A DNA stretch of 64,000 nt from Vandiemenella viatica. Its lineage: Eukaryota > Arthropoda > Insecta > Orthoptera > Morabidae. The translations under genes were made by a program, and so were the position numbers. Of this stretch, positions 52,256-63,364 are shown piece after piece. The notes under the pieces were generated by a model. It made no database searches, had not been told where the DNA came from, and saw only the letters and a program-made list of their open reading frames with translations. The stretch covers positions 32,143,088-32,207,087 of the forward strand of contig CM061919.1 in NCBI GenBank assembly GCA_031002005.1, in the 5' to 3' direction. Positions within the stretch are counted from its first letter, which is position 1; each line of letters starts with the position of its first letter.

Positions 52256-53930
52256 GGCAGACACCGCTGTATCTACTGACGCCGCCGCAACCGGCACGGC
52301 CAAGAAGGCCTAGTCGGCAGCAGCAAAGAAGCGAGACTCCGCTGCACCTACCGATGCTGCCGCGACGCCAGCTCAGTCCGGTACGGCCAAGTCGATAGCA
52401 GCAAAGAAACCACGTGAAAACTCGGGTACGACCACGGCAGTAGACATTCGCGTCATCTCTACAACAACTAGCGCCCCGAGACACCAGTCGACGTCGCTAC
52501 ATCTAAGAAGGCGAAATCCAAGAAGAAGAAAAGTAAACTAGGCGGCGCCTTTCCACGAGAAGTAGGCTTCTTGGCGGAAACCATCCATTTTCCACCAGGG
52601 ATTACTGAAAGTATCTACAAAGGTGTCACTCCTGAAGATCTATCCCTGAAAGTATGGAGACGTCGCCTCGACCGAGGCAATCTAAAGAAGTAGAGCTTCT
52701 ACATCTCAATCTTCCTTGATGAACATCAGTTCACCTGGAAGATACCAACCTGTGACTTCACCACCTTCGAGCAGGTCTTGACTAGCAGAGAGCACTGTCA
52801 TCTAGCCGACAAGTTCCGTCCAGTCAAACTCGACGATTGGCCGGAGGCTCTCGAGTTCCTGACCCCACTGGCCAGTGATTTCGTCTGGGCGGATTACGTC
52901 GAACTAACCAAAAGAACGTTCAAGAGCTCCTGCTACGACCCTTCTACCTGCCGAAACTACAAGACAACACCGATAAGGTCTACATCACCCTTATCATCTA
53001 CTTCAACTTCATCGTTTTCACAAAGCGATGAACCTGCGTCCCCGTCGCCTGATTCTCCAGCACCTGTAGTCTTCTTGGGCCCACTCCTGCACCTGCCAAG
53101 TTCCAGGCCAGCGAGAAGACCGACTGGATGCCCTCATCGATCTAATCAAGAACCTCGTCAACCACCTGGCTTCAAAGGAAGACTTGCGTAACACGCCGCG
53201 GCAGCCCTAAAGGCACCACAGCAAATTCGGAGGACCATTTCTGAGATGGCAGATGCGCCGGCATTCCATCTTGTGAAGAAATATCATTTCAAGACAAGAA
53301 CTACAGCCAACATAAAGACATACCAACTGTGAAGATATGATTCGTCAAAACGACTTGGAGGCAATGTCTTAGGACAAAATACTCCGCAGTACACCAGCTC
53401 AAAGGAGCTGTGAATAGCCTGAAGACGACGATGAGAAGGACGGTACCCATCCACCGAATGAAGCTCGACGGCGTGGACCTCCCCTGGTATGAATCGGTTA
53501 AATATCTCGGACTAGAAATTGACAAAAAAACTAACCTGGATTAAACACATAAAAAACGCTTGTAATATAGGTTCTGCTCGACATTTTAAACTATACCCTC
53601 TCCTCAATGGGAATAAACACAAATTCACTACAACTTAGGCATACAAAGGCTCACAGATTACATTAAGGACAAATCGATGAAATTCTTTCAGCAAGCACAT
53701 TATTCTCCCCATCAAAGTATTCAAGACTTAGGACAAAATGAATATCAACAACAATATAACAAACCCCTTGCAACACTTACCAGAAATTACAGGGTCTGAC
53801 AATAACACCACACTAAAAGAATTAACTCCATGACTTCCATAAAAAACCAGCCCAAAATCCCCTATTTCCGTCATAAGTTAGGGAGCTACAATGCTCTGGC
53901 ACTTTAAAAACTATATGGGCGCATGCCCAA
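52256..53930 (+). pseudogene. Jockey-6 remnant: ORF1 start and RT end
   Basis: A plus-strand LINE remnant. 52256-52450 begins MADTAVSTDAAATGTAKKA and is Ala/Lys-rich. 52778-53191 resembles Jockey-4 ORF1 (FVWADYVELTKRTFKSSCYDP, then a Ser/Thr/Pro-rich stretch). After a large internal loss, 53430-53560 gives MKLDGVDLPWYESVKYLGLEI, the post-palm motif of a Jockey RT. The C-terminal tail runs to about 53920 (SIQDLGQNEYQQQYNKPL). The endonuclease and catalytic RT box are gone. Confidence 0.7.
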
Positions 53931-53959
53931 CCATATGTCTGTCTGTCTGACAAATCCGA

Positions 53960-54905
53960 TTATGAAAGTCAAATCTTATTGCAACCAAATAAATCAACTG
54001 GAAGGAGATGCGCCTTCGGCGCACAACCTTCACCACAACTAGGGACTAATGATTTCCCAGTTATTGATGTCTGTCTGTTGAATAATCGGAAAACAGCAGT
54101 CGTCAAGAGAAGAATTGATTGTCGGCCGCCAGCCGAGGCAGATGGGATAGTGGCGGCACTGTGGATTCCACCGACGTTATGGCCAACTGCGCCAGCCACG
54201 GATGAAGTCCCAGAACCATCTGCTCCCGACAAAATGGATGTCACCAATCCTCTCAAGGAAGAGGGACAGCACAGCTCATTTATGCTGTCATCAGCCAATC
54301 TGTCCGTTTCCTCAGTCTGCTGCAGCGGTGCGCAGAACTCCGCTGTTTGCATGGCCGACACCAAATGGTCTATTAATCAATGCCTGCAACATTTTTGACT
54401 GGAAGGCAACCTTCAAAAAGCATCAAGAGGAGAATATACCTATCGTTGAACAAGGACCAAGGAAGTTCCTCGTGAACAGCGATAACGAGTGTTACGATGT
54501 TACTAAGTGTATAGCAAAGATTGGCTTGTTGACGATGTGGCGTGTTTATACTGGACAGTACTTTGGATTTGTGATTTATTCGACGATATAGTGGACAGCA
54601 ACTTGTTGACGACGCAGCGTGTTTTTACTGGACATCGAACTGATTTGTGGTCTGGACTTGTGGACGCGGAAGTCACTAATACTTAGTTGACGATGCGGCA
54701 TCTTGTAACTGGTTAGCGATTTGGTTTATACTGTGGACTGGTCGACATGAAGGAGAGTAGCTGCTCGGTAATAATCTGGCATTACGACAGATAATTACTG
54801 TAGGTATTTTTGGTGATAACTGTGACGACGATTAGGAAAATATGAATCAGCGAACGCAACGTCTCTGACGGAGAAGAATCTATAGACGACACCCTGGACC
54901 TGGAC
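53960..54905 (+). other. Presumed Jockey-3 5' region, with degenerate repeats
   Basis: Open frames at 53979-54398 and 54202-54591 have no recognisable domain and may be chance. 54525-54720 holds three imperfect repeats of a unit containing TTGACGATG and GTTTATACTGGACA-like blocks. Confidence 0.35.
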
Positions 54906-55611
54906 ATGTTAATGGACGATTTAAACTTACCTGGAGATGGAATATACATGAAGATTCTTTCAAACCGAGGGATATTCCGATTTGATGGGGTAAGATTTTG
55001 TACCGGAAGAGACGACTCTGATGCTCAACTATTTGAGACTGTGACAGAAAAAATAAGGGAAGAGGCAAGAAACCAGATGAAACTGACAAATAGACTCACT
55101 CCTTTAAGTACGGATGAAAATGAAGGAAACAAACAAACCTGAAACGACGACGTAATGATATGTCAAGAAATTCAGCCAACCCAAAAACAACATATACCAC
55201 CAATTGTAAATTAGAAAACAGTATTTCTACTTAACCTAAATCTAGAAATAAAAAACAACAATTTATAACTCGTAATTTGCAAGTATTATTCAGAGGAGAT
55301 GGTGTGAAATACCACATGGAAAGTGAAAAACTACTTACACCAACAGAAGTTAGGGTTCTACACCCATCAAACACCAGACAAGAAGCCATTGAAAGTGGTA
55401 ATTAAAGGACACCAGAAAGTGTCTACAAAAAAGAAATAGCAGAAATACTTTACAATAGATTACATTCATAAATTTAAAACAAGGACCCAAACTCAAAAAA
55501 AAAAACTGAAACCGATCCCTCCATATTGTATAATATTGACGCCAAGTAAAAAATCTGAAGAATATACTATGAAAAGGAAATCAATTATGTCAAAATTCTA
55601 TTTACTATATT
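54906..55611 (+). pseudogene. Jockey-3 ORF1, first part
   Basis: 54906-55142 (DLNLPGDGIYMKILSNRG, then a Lys-rich stretch). 55260-55500 across frames reads VLFRGDGVKYHMESEKLL and PESVYKKEIAEIL, the folded Jockey ORF1 motif. 55536-55611 ends with MKRKSIMSKFYLLYSH at the CR1-A2 boundary. The zinc knuckles follow at 58957. Confidence 0.72.
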
Positions 55612-55630
55612 CACATAAATACTCTGCAAT

Positions 55631-57335
55631 TCACAAAATTGTGGCTGGCAGAAGGTGCTCAGCACCAACGTTAATCTCTTTCATGTGCATTCCAATCCCT
55701 AATGGTACGAGGAAAAAAAAATTCATATAACAATCAGTGCGGCACCTTATTTCTCTTATTTTATCTTTCCTGTCCTTCCGACTCAAATAGGTTGGTGGAA
55801 GAAGTATTTCCCTACACGCGAAAGTGAAAGTGGGAGTACGAATGTTTACCAATAAGTTTAAAACAAAACGTATGTCGTCTATCTACCAGAGACTCCCAGC
55901 CTTGTCTACTAATCAGTTCTGTGACGCATTCATAACGACTGTAGCAAGCGGTCATGAATCGAGCGGCTCTTCTCTATACTTTCGATCAACCCCTTACGAA
56001 ACGGGTCCCAAATGGCACAACAATAATCCACATGTGGACGCACAAGAGATTTTTACGCTATCTCCTTTATTTGTTTATTACAATTTTTCAAGATACGACC
56101 TATGAATTGCAGCCTAGAATTTGCTCTACCTACTAACGAATTAATGTGTATGTCCCATTTCATGTTCCTTTGTACTGTTACTCCCAAATATTTCATAGAA
56201 TCGACCATATCAATAACTGTATTGTTTAACTCGTATTTCTGAACAATTTGATACTTTTTGTTAGTTATGCTCATTGTCTTGCACTTTTTACAATTTCGAG
56301 TGAGTTTGCCACTCAGCGCACCAAGCCAAAATAACATCCAGATCGCGCTAAATTTCTAAGCAATCTGCCAAATTCCTTACTTCCCTATAAATAATCGCAT
56401 CATCAGCAAACAATTTAAAAAGGCTTTTCACTTTGTCTCCGAGATCGTTTATAAAAATTAAGAAAAGAACTTATTATACTTCCTTGAGGTACACCCGATG
56501 TAGAAGAACTTTCTCCTTCAACGACGACATACTGCAACCGACCAGTTTGAAAATCCGTTATCCACTCACAAAGCTGATCCAATGTACCGTACGCTCGAAG
56601 CTTCGCTAAAAGGCGGTTGTGTGGCACAGAGTCAAAGGCTTTCAGGAAAACTAAAAAAAAAATTTCATCTACTTGTGAACCTGCACCAATAACTTTTAAT
56701 ACGTCATGTGTAAATAGTGCCAGCTGAGTTACACATGACATTTTCTACCGCAATCCGTGTTGATTTGTTGTAAGCAAATTACTATCATCTAGAAAATTCA
56801 TAATGTTTGAGCATTTAATATGCTCCATAACTCTACTACAAACATATGTATGGATATGGGATGGTAGTTTCCACGATCACTTTTCCTGAAAATCGGAGTT
56901 ACTTGCGCGATTTTCCAATATGAAGGTACTTTTCGCTCATCTAAGGGTTTACTGAATATATCAGACAGACATGGCCCGATTTCCGCCGCATACTCTGAAA
57001 ATACTCTTACTGGAATTACATCCGGGCCCGGTGCTTTCGCCCATTTCGGGAGCTCTAATTGCTTAATGATACCTGCAGTATCTATTCGTAATGATTCAAT
57101 CATCGACATGCCACGGCGTGGGAAAACGGGAATACTATCCCTATTTTCATTTGTAAATGCATTTTTGAATACAGTATTTAGTACATTAGCTTTATCGCGG
57201 CGTTCATTAAACTCAGAACCTTCACGAATTAGTGCTGGAATATTGCTGTTGGTACAATTATCTTTTCGTACATACGACCAAAATTTCTTTGGGTTTTCTG
57301 TGGGGCACTTAGAGAGTTGGAATGAAAATCGTTAA
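55631..57335 (-). pseudogene. CR1-A2 reverse transcriptase
   Basis: Frames 57109-56798 (WAKAPGPDVIPVRVF, PIFRKSDRGNYHPIS), 56741-56415 (VFLKAFDSVPHNRLLAKL, SGVPQGSIISSFLNF), 56337-56053 (MKYLGVTVQRNMKWDIHI) and 55852-55631 for the C terminus. The catalytic box reads LFADDAIIYRE-like near 56400 in another frame. Several single-base shifts. Matches CR1-A closely. Confidence 0.83.
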
Positions 57336-57439
57336 GGCCTCACGCATACGTCCTCTTAACTCACCTAAGGTTTCTATATCGCTCCAACACAACGTCCTTC
57401 TTGAGCGTGTGTGTATTTTCCTTTGTTTTTTTTAGCAAT

Positions 57440-58200
57440 CTTTTGACTTCACATGTGTACCACGGTGGATCATTCTCCCCCTTTATTGTCCGCTTCGGTA
57501 TATTTATTTCCATACCTTCCCTGACTATATGCATAAATCGATGCCACATCTCTTCAACGGTGTCCTTTGTTGACTTAAAGTTATGGTAATTATTCCTCAG
57601 GTAGGTTCTAAAACACTCCTTTTAGGCCTTACTGAATCTGTATACAATCCGCCCTTTTCTCCTTTTTCGCTTGGTCATTAATTTGATAGTCGCAATTACC
57701 GCTTTGTGATCACCTATTAATTCAGAAGCTGCTTTATCGCTGATACCTGTGATGTGATCGTAATTACGCCAGTCAATATAAGGCAGATTGAAGTCGCCTA
57801 CTAGAATCATATCATGATCCTTAAAACGGCTAGCTAAACTATTTACATTATTTCTCAACTCCTCGGCGATAGCTATATCGGAATCGGGCGGACGGTAGGA
57901 GGCGCCTATGATGAGTTTTGACCCAGCAACGTTGAGTTTATTCCATTGGATTTCACAGATCGTATCGACGTCTATTTCATTATATGGGATAAATTTACTG
58001 ACAGCTATAAATACCACACCTCCATGAGAATTTAATCTGCCTTTACCAAAAACGTTCATGCTTAAAAGTTTTGGCGGAACTTATTTCCGGTTTAAGCCAA
58101 CTTTCTGTACCGAAAACGATATCCACTTCTGTACTACAAATAACGCTTTCAAGTTCCGGTTGATTGTTACAATCGCTTCTACAGTTAATTACGAGAACTT
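57440..58200 (-). pseudogene. CR1-A2 endonuclease with internal deletion
   Basis: The frame 57622-58059 has SHGGVVFIAVSKF, YRPPDSDIAIAEEL and VGDFNLPYIDWRNY. After SDKAASELI it passes directly to GDHKAVIATIK. CR1-A has a further stretch between those points (28700-28860), so this copy has lost the end of the domain. The N-terminal part lies at 58060-58200 in other frames. 57361-57549 is the connector to RT. Confidence 0.83.
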
Positions 58201-58296
58201 TTAACTGTCGAGAATCTTTTACGTTTCTCCTACATTCCGGTGTTGCATCTGATTGTGTTGCCCATAACTGTATTTCGTGTTTCGGGTCTTCCTCCC

Positions 58297-58840
58297 TCAG
58301 CCTAAAAAACCTCCCAGTTCATTCCACACGGCCCCTGCCACCCGTGTAGCCGATTCACGTGTGTACTGCACACCTGATCTATTAAGGGGAACCCTACAAT
58401 ACTCGACCCTATGACGAAGATCGAGAAATCTGCAGCCAATATCATCACAGGAACGTCGTAGTCTCTGGTTCAGCCCCTCAATACAGCTCTGAACCAGAGG
58501 ACCACAATCAACTCTGTCTACGATGCTACAGATGGTTAGCTCTGCCGATATCTTGCGGCCACTGGCCACAGAGTTCACCCTTTCAGCCAGCCGGTGGAAG
58601 GAAGAGAGGATAACCTCCGACCCAAAGCGACAAGCCTCAGTGATGCCGACATGAGCCACAATCTGTAGTTGGTTACACCCTGTCCTTTCTATGGCATCTG
58701 GGATGGTCTGTTTCACATCTCAGATCAGGCCACCCGGATTACACACTGAATGGACGTTCCGCTAGTAATCCCCAATTTCCCTAAGGGGCTATAATAACCG
58801 CCTAATATTAGAGCTCCCAACTACCCGAATGCCCTTCTGT
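58297..58840 (-). pseudogene. CR1-A2 ORF1, SGNH esterase-like domain
   Basis: The frame 58297-58716 (139 aa) carries TGCNQLQIVAHVGITEACRF, where the usual GTND block reads GITE. Then VILSSFHRLAERV, ICSIVDRVDCGPLV, LDLRHRVE and a final SGVQYTRESAT with the His position replaced by Gln. Upstream to 58840 are AFGxLGSSNIRRL-like pieces in broken frames. The fold call is by motif order. Catalytic residues are changed, so no activity is expected. Confidence 0.72.
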
Positions 58841-58956
58841 GTTTGCTCAGACCTGGCGGGCTGGGGCGCCGTCAACTCGCATGATGACAATTGTGGGACT
58901 GAGACAGCCTCCGACAATACATCAAACCGGTTGGACAGACGAAGATGTTAAATTCA

Positions 58957-59312
58957 TGTGGAGAAGAATGGCCCGTCACAATGCAAAAGATGCCAACACA
59001 TTGGACACACGGCCAACTATTACACGCTACTTAGCCAATGCTCAGGTCTACACGAGACTAGGAACTGCCCCATAATGAGAGATTCAGAAGCCAAATATAC
59101 AGGTATATACTGTAATGGAGATCATCTGGCCTCTTGGATAGGATGCCCAGCCTACGAGCAAGCGCTATCAAGTAAAATGAATAGGGCAACATTAAGAAAT
59201 CAAAGACTAGCAAATTCCGAGGAGAAAAACAATACCAAAGAAGAAAATTTGACAAAACAATTTTCCTCCTCTACCTACAGACATATACAAGCCATCAATA
59301 ACAAAAAATAAC
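58957..59312 (+). pseudogene. Jockey-3 ORF1, zinc-knuckle part
   Basis: Frame 58958-59311: CKRCQHIGHTANYYTLLSQC, where the last Cys of the first knuckle is a Tyr, then CSGLHETRNC and CNGDHLASWIGC. A Lys/Asn-rich tail follows. It resumes directly from the Jockey-3 ORF1 segment ending at 55611. ORF2 starts about 230 bp downstream. Confidence 0.8.
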
Positions 59313-59541
59313 CAACAACTAAGTTACTCCAATGCTATTATAAAACAAAGCACATCAAACAACCAAAGTGCATCTCAAAAGTCACAACAAGAAAAGACCC
59401 AGGATGACGACTTGGGAAAAAAAATTCTCACTGAGAAATATTAGCAAAAAACTAGAGATAATTAAATTACGCTAAGAAGCACAAGATATCTCGGAAAAAA
59501 CTCGAAGCTATTATACAAGGTTTTTTGGCTCTGTTCCAGTA

Positions 59542-60640
59542 ATGGCTAGAACATCACGGACTCAAAAATGTGACATTAACATCGCAACATGGAACGCAAA
59601 TAACGTACTTCAAAAGAAGAACGAACTATCTCCATTCCAACAATACAACCTGGATGTGATATTACTGACAGAAACTCACCTAAAGCGACATCAAAAGTTA
59701 AAAATAAGAAATATGATAACTTACAGGAGAAACAGAACAGTTGAAAGAGGTGGAGGTATAGCCATACTAATCAAAACCTCCTTAACTCATTCACTAATCA
59801 CGATAAATAATCTACAAAACGCAGACAAAAGAAGGCATCACTAGAATTGTAGTAGCTTATCTGAAACGTAGACGAGACCTACTATATGATGACATTAATA
59901 AAATAATGAACTCAGGTTCAAAAGTATTTGTGGAAGGCGTCTTAAACGCGAAGCATCCAACATGGAACTCAATAGATTTAAACTATTCCTTTAAGTATCA
60001 AAAACTTATGTGCTTCATACACCTAAATATAAAGACGGAAAATCCACACTGAAATCAACTGCTAAAAATCTCAGAAAAAATTAACATTAGCATCGTGGGA
60101 CCTAAAATACCAACGCACATATCATCAAACTAATATCATAGACCAGATGTTATAGACTTTGTCATAACCAAAAATATATGTCGTATCAACGAACCAATTA
60201 CGATAAATGATCTGCATCTGATCATAATCCAGTTTTCTTGAAGATATATAACTGGATGAATACAACTATATCCACAAAAATCACCAAACAAACGGACTGG
60301 GAACAATTTTAAAAACATCTTCACAACTCAGTAAAAACTGCAGTTCCAGTGAACATGCCGGAACAGATCAATAAAGCTATAAACCACCTAACGAAAGCTA
60401 TTTTACAAGCGGAACACAAATCTTCAATAAGCAATCACTACCAGCCAAACGATTATGGAACTGTGATACAAAAAACCTATCTGATCTAAAACGTGATCTA
60501 AACCACTATCGTAAAAAATGGCAGGAACATCGCGACCCTCAGGACAAAAGACTAACGAATCAATACAGAAGAGAAACACAAAAACGCCTTCAAGAATGGA
60601 AAACAGAAGAAGTGGGAAAACAAAATGGAAGCACTTACAT
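59542..60640 (+). pseudogene. Jockey-3 ORF2: endonuclease and start of RT
   Basis: The ATG at 59542 opens a frame with IATWNANNVLQKKNEL, LLTETHLKRHQKL and VERGGGIAILIK. After a shift near 59835 it continues with IVVAYLKRRRDLLYDDINKI and VEGVLNAKHPTWNS (the GGDLN box altered to EGVLN), and DVIDFVITKNI near 60150. The later part (60300-60640) is the pre-RT region ending WKTEEV. The RT palm is not present because the element stops at the R1-like junction. Confidence 0.8.
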
Positions 60641-61948
60641 TACTATGCCATCAGGCCCCAGAGCCTTATGCCTTGACATCTAAATAATCGCTTTGACTAC
60701 TTCCTCTATTGTTATGTCTCCTTCAAAATTCTCTGTTATATACATATTATCCAAGGCCTCTCTTAGTGCTCGTTGTTCATGTGTGTCGTCTAGTAACAAT
60801 ACCCGAAGCATTTCCCTAGTTGTTGTTCTCCAGTTGCCAGTCATGCCTCCCTCCATCGTTCTCACGGTAAAAGAGTTGTTGGTGGTCTAAATTTTCCCAG
60901 CTGATATTTTATATGGCACCCCCCAAGAATTCGATCTCAGATATTTCGTTACATATCTTTGCCAGCTCTGTTGCTTAACTTGCAACAATAGTTCTCTGAA
61001 AACCCTTTTCTTTTCACAATATCGTCGAGGAAGAATCCCCTATCGTTTGCCACCAGGCATCTCTGGTAATCCTTCCTCGATCGTCTCATCTCTTCTCTCG
61101 CCTTTGTTAATCTTTCATTCCAGGGCTTATCCTGGACTTTAGTTATCTGCCCCCCGCATCGCCCTCTGTAGTGTTCTTGTTATACTCCTGGCTATGTAGT
61201 CCACATCTTTACCAACCTCCAGGTCATCTGGGTGGTAGAACAACTCGTCTAGCTTTGCCCATGAAATATTTGCAATATTAAAACGTGTTATCATATCTGG
61301 TTGAACTATATCATTGGTGTTAGTTTGTTTTGTTAAAATGAATGATATCCAATTATGATCGCTAGATGTAACATTGCCTGTGACCTTCCAATTCCTCAGC
61401 CCATCCTCTACCTCTCTACTCGTAATTGTGATGTCTATATTTATGTTGCCCCTTGCCTATTGCTATAAGTTGTTAGGCTCATTTCTTACCTCTAGTTGCA
61501 TTTCATTTATAACTTCTTCTAACATTTCCCTCCACTCATTTGTTTGATCACTGAACCAAATTGGTGATCTTGCATTAACATCCCCAGTTATTATGATATT
61601 TTCCATACATATTCTATTAATCTTGTCTAAATGTGGATCTATTATTTCACCATACTGGCAGTACATACTGGCCAGTATTTCTGCATATTCTGTATTTTCA
61701 TCATAGTACTGTACTATTTTGGTGACCTCCATCGCCTTATTGAAAACTATGATTGCAGCCATAGGGCGCTGCCCTTCTGTTATAATCTGAGCCGTTATTG
61801 GCATGTGGGGAACTTGACCAAACTTGGAGTAAGGTTCGTGGATACTTAGAATATCCAATTGCTGTTCTTCTGCCATCTTCCTAGCCTCGTGTAACACCGT
61901 TTCACCTCGCATTGCATTTAACTGAGCTACTTTTATTTCATTGGTCAT
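60641..61948 (-). pseudogene. R1-like ORF2: endonuclease and start of RT
   Basis: The frame 61463-61948 starts at ATG 61948 and shows VAQLNAMRGETVLHEARKMA, then LSIHEPYSK (catalytic Glu) and IITGDVNARSPIW. This is the R1/Waldo-type endonuclease. It ends at a stop near 61463. The connector runs on in broken frames, and 60680-60865 gives GNWRTTTREMLRVLL, a segment just before the R1 RT. At 60641-60680 the motif KALGPDGI marks the first RT block, and the element ends there. Not functional. Confidence 0.82.
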
Positions 61949-62084
61949 GGATGTCTAGTATATACATTGCAATGAGGCCATTTCTGCTGCGGATCAAAGC
62001 TTATCCTGCCATGTATCATAACAAACTGTTTATACATATATTGATTCCGGGTCCTAAACCTCACCACGCCTATCAAAGACCTTC

Positions 62085-63364
62085 TTAACCAGTCGCAGCA
62101 GCTGCGGCAGGGTCTGTGAGAATATTATTCCTACTTAGTTGAATCCTATCTACCTCACGGAGCTGGGGAAATGTTATTTTCTTGCCTGTCGCCTGTCGGA
62201 TGCAACTCCTGGTCAAATGCCGCAAGGCAGTGGTGAAAATATGTTCTTCTTCTAGTCTACTAACTCTTACTATGTCCTCTAAATCATCATACACTCCATT
62301 GGGATCTACCGCATTGTATTTTTGACCCTCCAAACTCTTCCTAAATTCTCTTTGTACCTCTGATTGCTTTTCCCTATTTACCCTCATGCCGCCTTTCCTA
62401 GTTCAGCCAAGGTCAGCCCTGAATGGCAGCACTGCGTTCTGTTCTTTTCCTTGTTTGGCTGATTCCAGTTCAACTTCAAAACTCGAATCTTCGGACCCTA
62501 GAGCCTCTCCTTTTTGCAGTTTTTTTCCTGTATTCTTCAGCTCTCCTTGCTTCCCTTTGCTTCTTTGATGGTGATTTTTTCCTTTTGTTTGCCTTCTTCG
62601 CCTCATCTACGTCTTTTTCTGTTTTACCTGTTCCTTTGATCCTTATAATACTAGTTCTCTGCATAATCTATTTTATTCACTAACCGTTGAATTAATAGTT
62701 GGTATGTGAGGCATTCCTTTTCTTTCTTCCTGCATGTTTTGCCCCTATTTGCACAGGGAACACAAATTCGAGGCTGAGCTTTTCTCCCATGACCATCTTC
62801 CCCGCAGTGACTGCAGGTGAAGGTGGCCCGCTGACAATGTTTGCTCACGTGTCCGAGGTCCTGACATTTTATACATTTCGGAACCACCGTATAGTCCTTA
62901 GCCGAGATTGATGTGAATTCCACAAACAGTTTCCTTTGTTTTATAATAGATTTCCTTAATTCTGGACTCACTTCCACCAACATGGTGAACTGTAGGTTTA
63001 TTCCTTGGGCCAGTCTTAAATTTGGGAATAAAGCCCCTCTTAAACTCTTCAGGCTACCCCATTTCACTAAAATTTTGTTCCCACACCGCATGACCAAGGT
63101 AGCCTCATCCAGTATAACAGGCATATCATATAAAATTACTAATAGTCGTCTTTTCTTGGGCAACTCACACTTGAATTGTTCCGACAATTCCCTATTGGCT
63201 ATTATTTTCCTAACATCATCCTGGCTGTTCGTGTCAACGACCACCACAGTAGCCGTTGTCTTAATCCTTGGTATTTTAATCTTGTCCGTGGCCGATTTTA
63301 ATGTTGAGGTGACTTTCTCAGCCACTTGTCTCACATTCTCGCCCCTCTGGCATAGCCGTGGCAT
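62085..63364 (-). pseudogene. R1-like ORF1 with zinc knuckles
   Basis: An RNA-binding ORF1. The frame 62651-63364 (237 aa) has a folded region (KKRRLLVILYDMPVILDEAT) and then zinc knuckles CIKCQDLGHVSKHC and CSHCGEDGHGRKAQPRICVP with CANRGKTC. After a stop near 62655 the coding sense continues in other frames: a very Lys/Arg-rich stretch at 62403-62664 (KKSPSKKQREARRAEEY) and a helical segment at 62085-62387. So ORF1 probably extended about 190 residues past the knuckles. ORF2 starts about 140 bp downstream. Confidence 0.78.

Larger units (their letters stand above)
55612..58950 (-). mobile_element. CR1-A2, nearly complete CR1-A copy
   Basis: A minus-strand element with esterase-like ORF1 (58840-58297), endonuclease (58059-57622), RT (57335-55631) and a 3' UTR. 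Overall similar to 26520-29490 and longer at its 5' end. It lacks the 129-bp duplication and has its own deletion in the endonuclease. Confidence 0.85.
53960..60640 (+). mobile_element. Jockey-3 LINE, split by a CR1-A copy
   Basis: Plus strand: presumed 5' region (53960-54900), ORF1 (54906-55611 and 58957-59312), ORF2 endonuclease and RT start (59542-60640). CR1-A2 interrupts it between the folded ORF1 motif and the zinc knuckles. The 3' end of ORF2 is missing where the R1-like element begins. Confidence 0.75.

Noticed and set aside
53979..54591. Possible host gene in overlapping plus-strand frames
   Set aside because: No domain, no splice support, and it lies in the presumed 5' region of Jockey-3.
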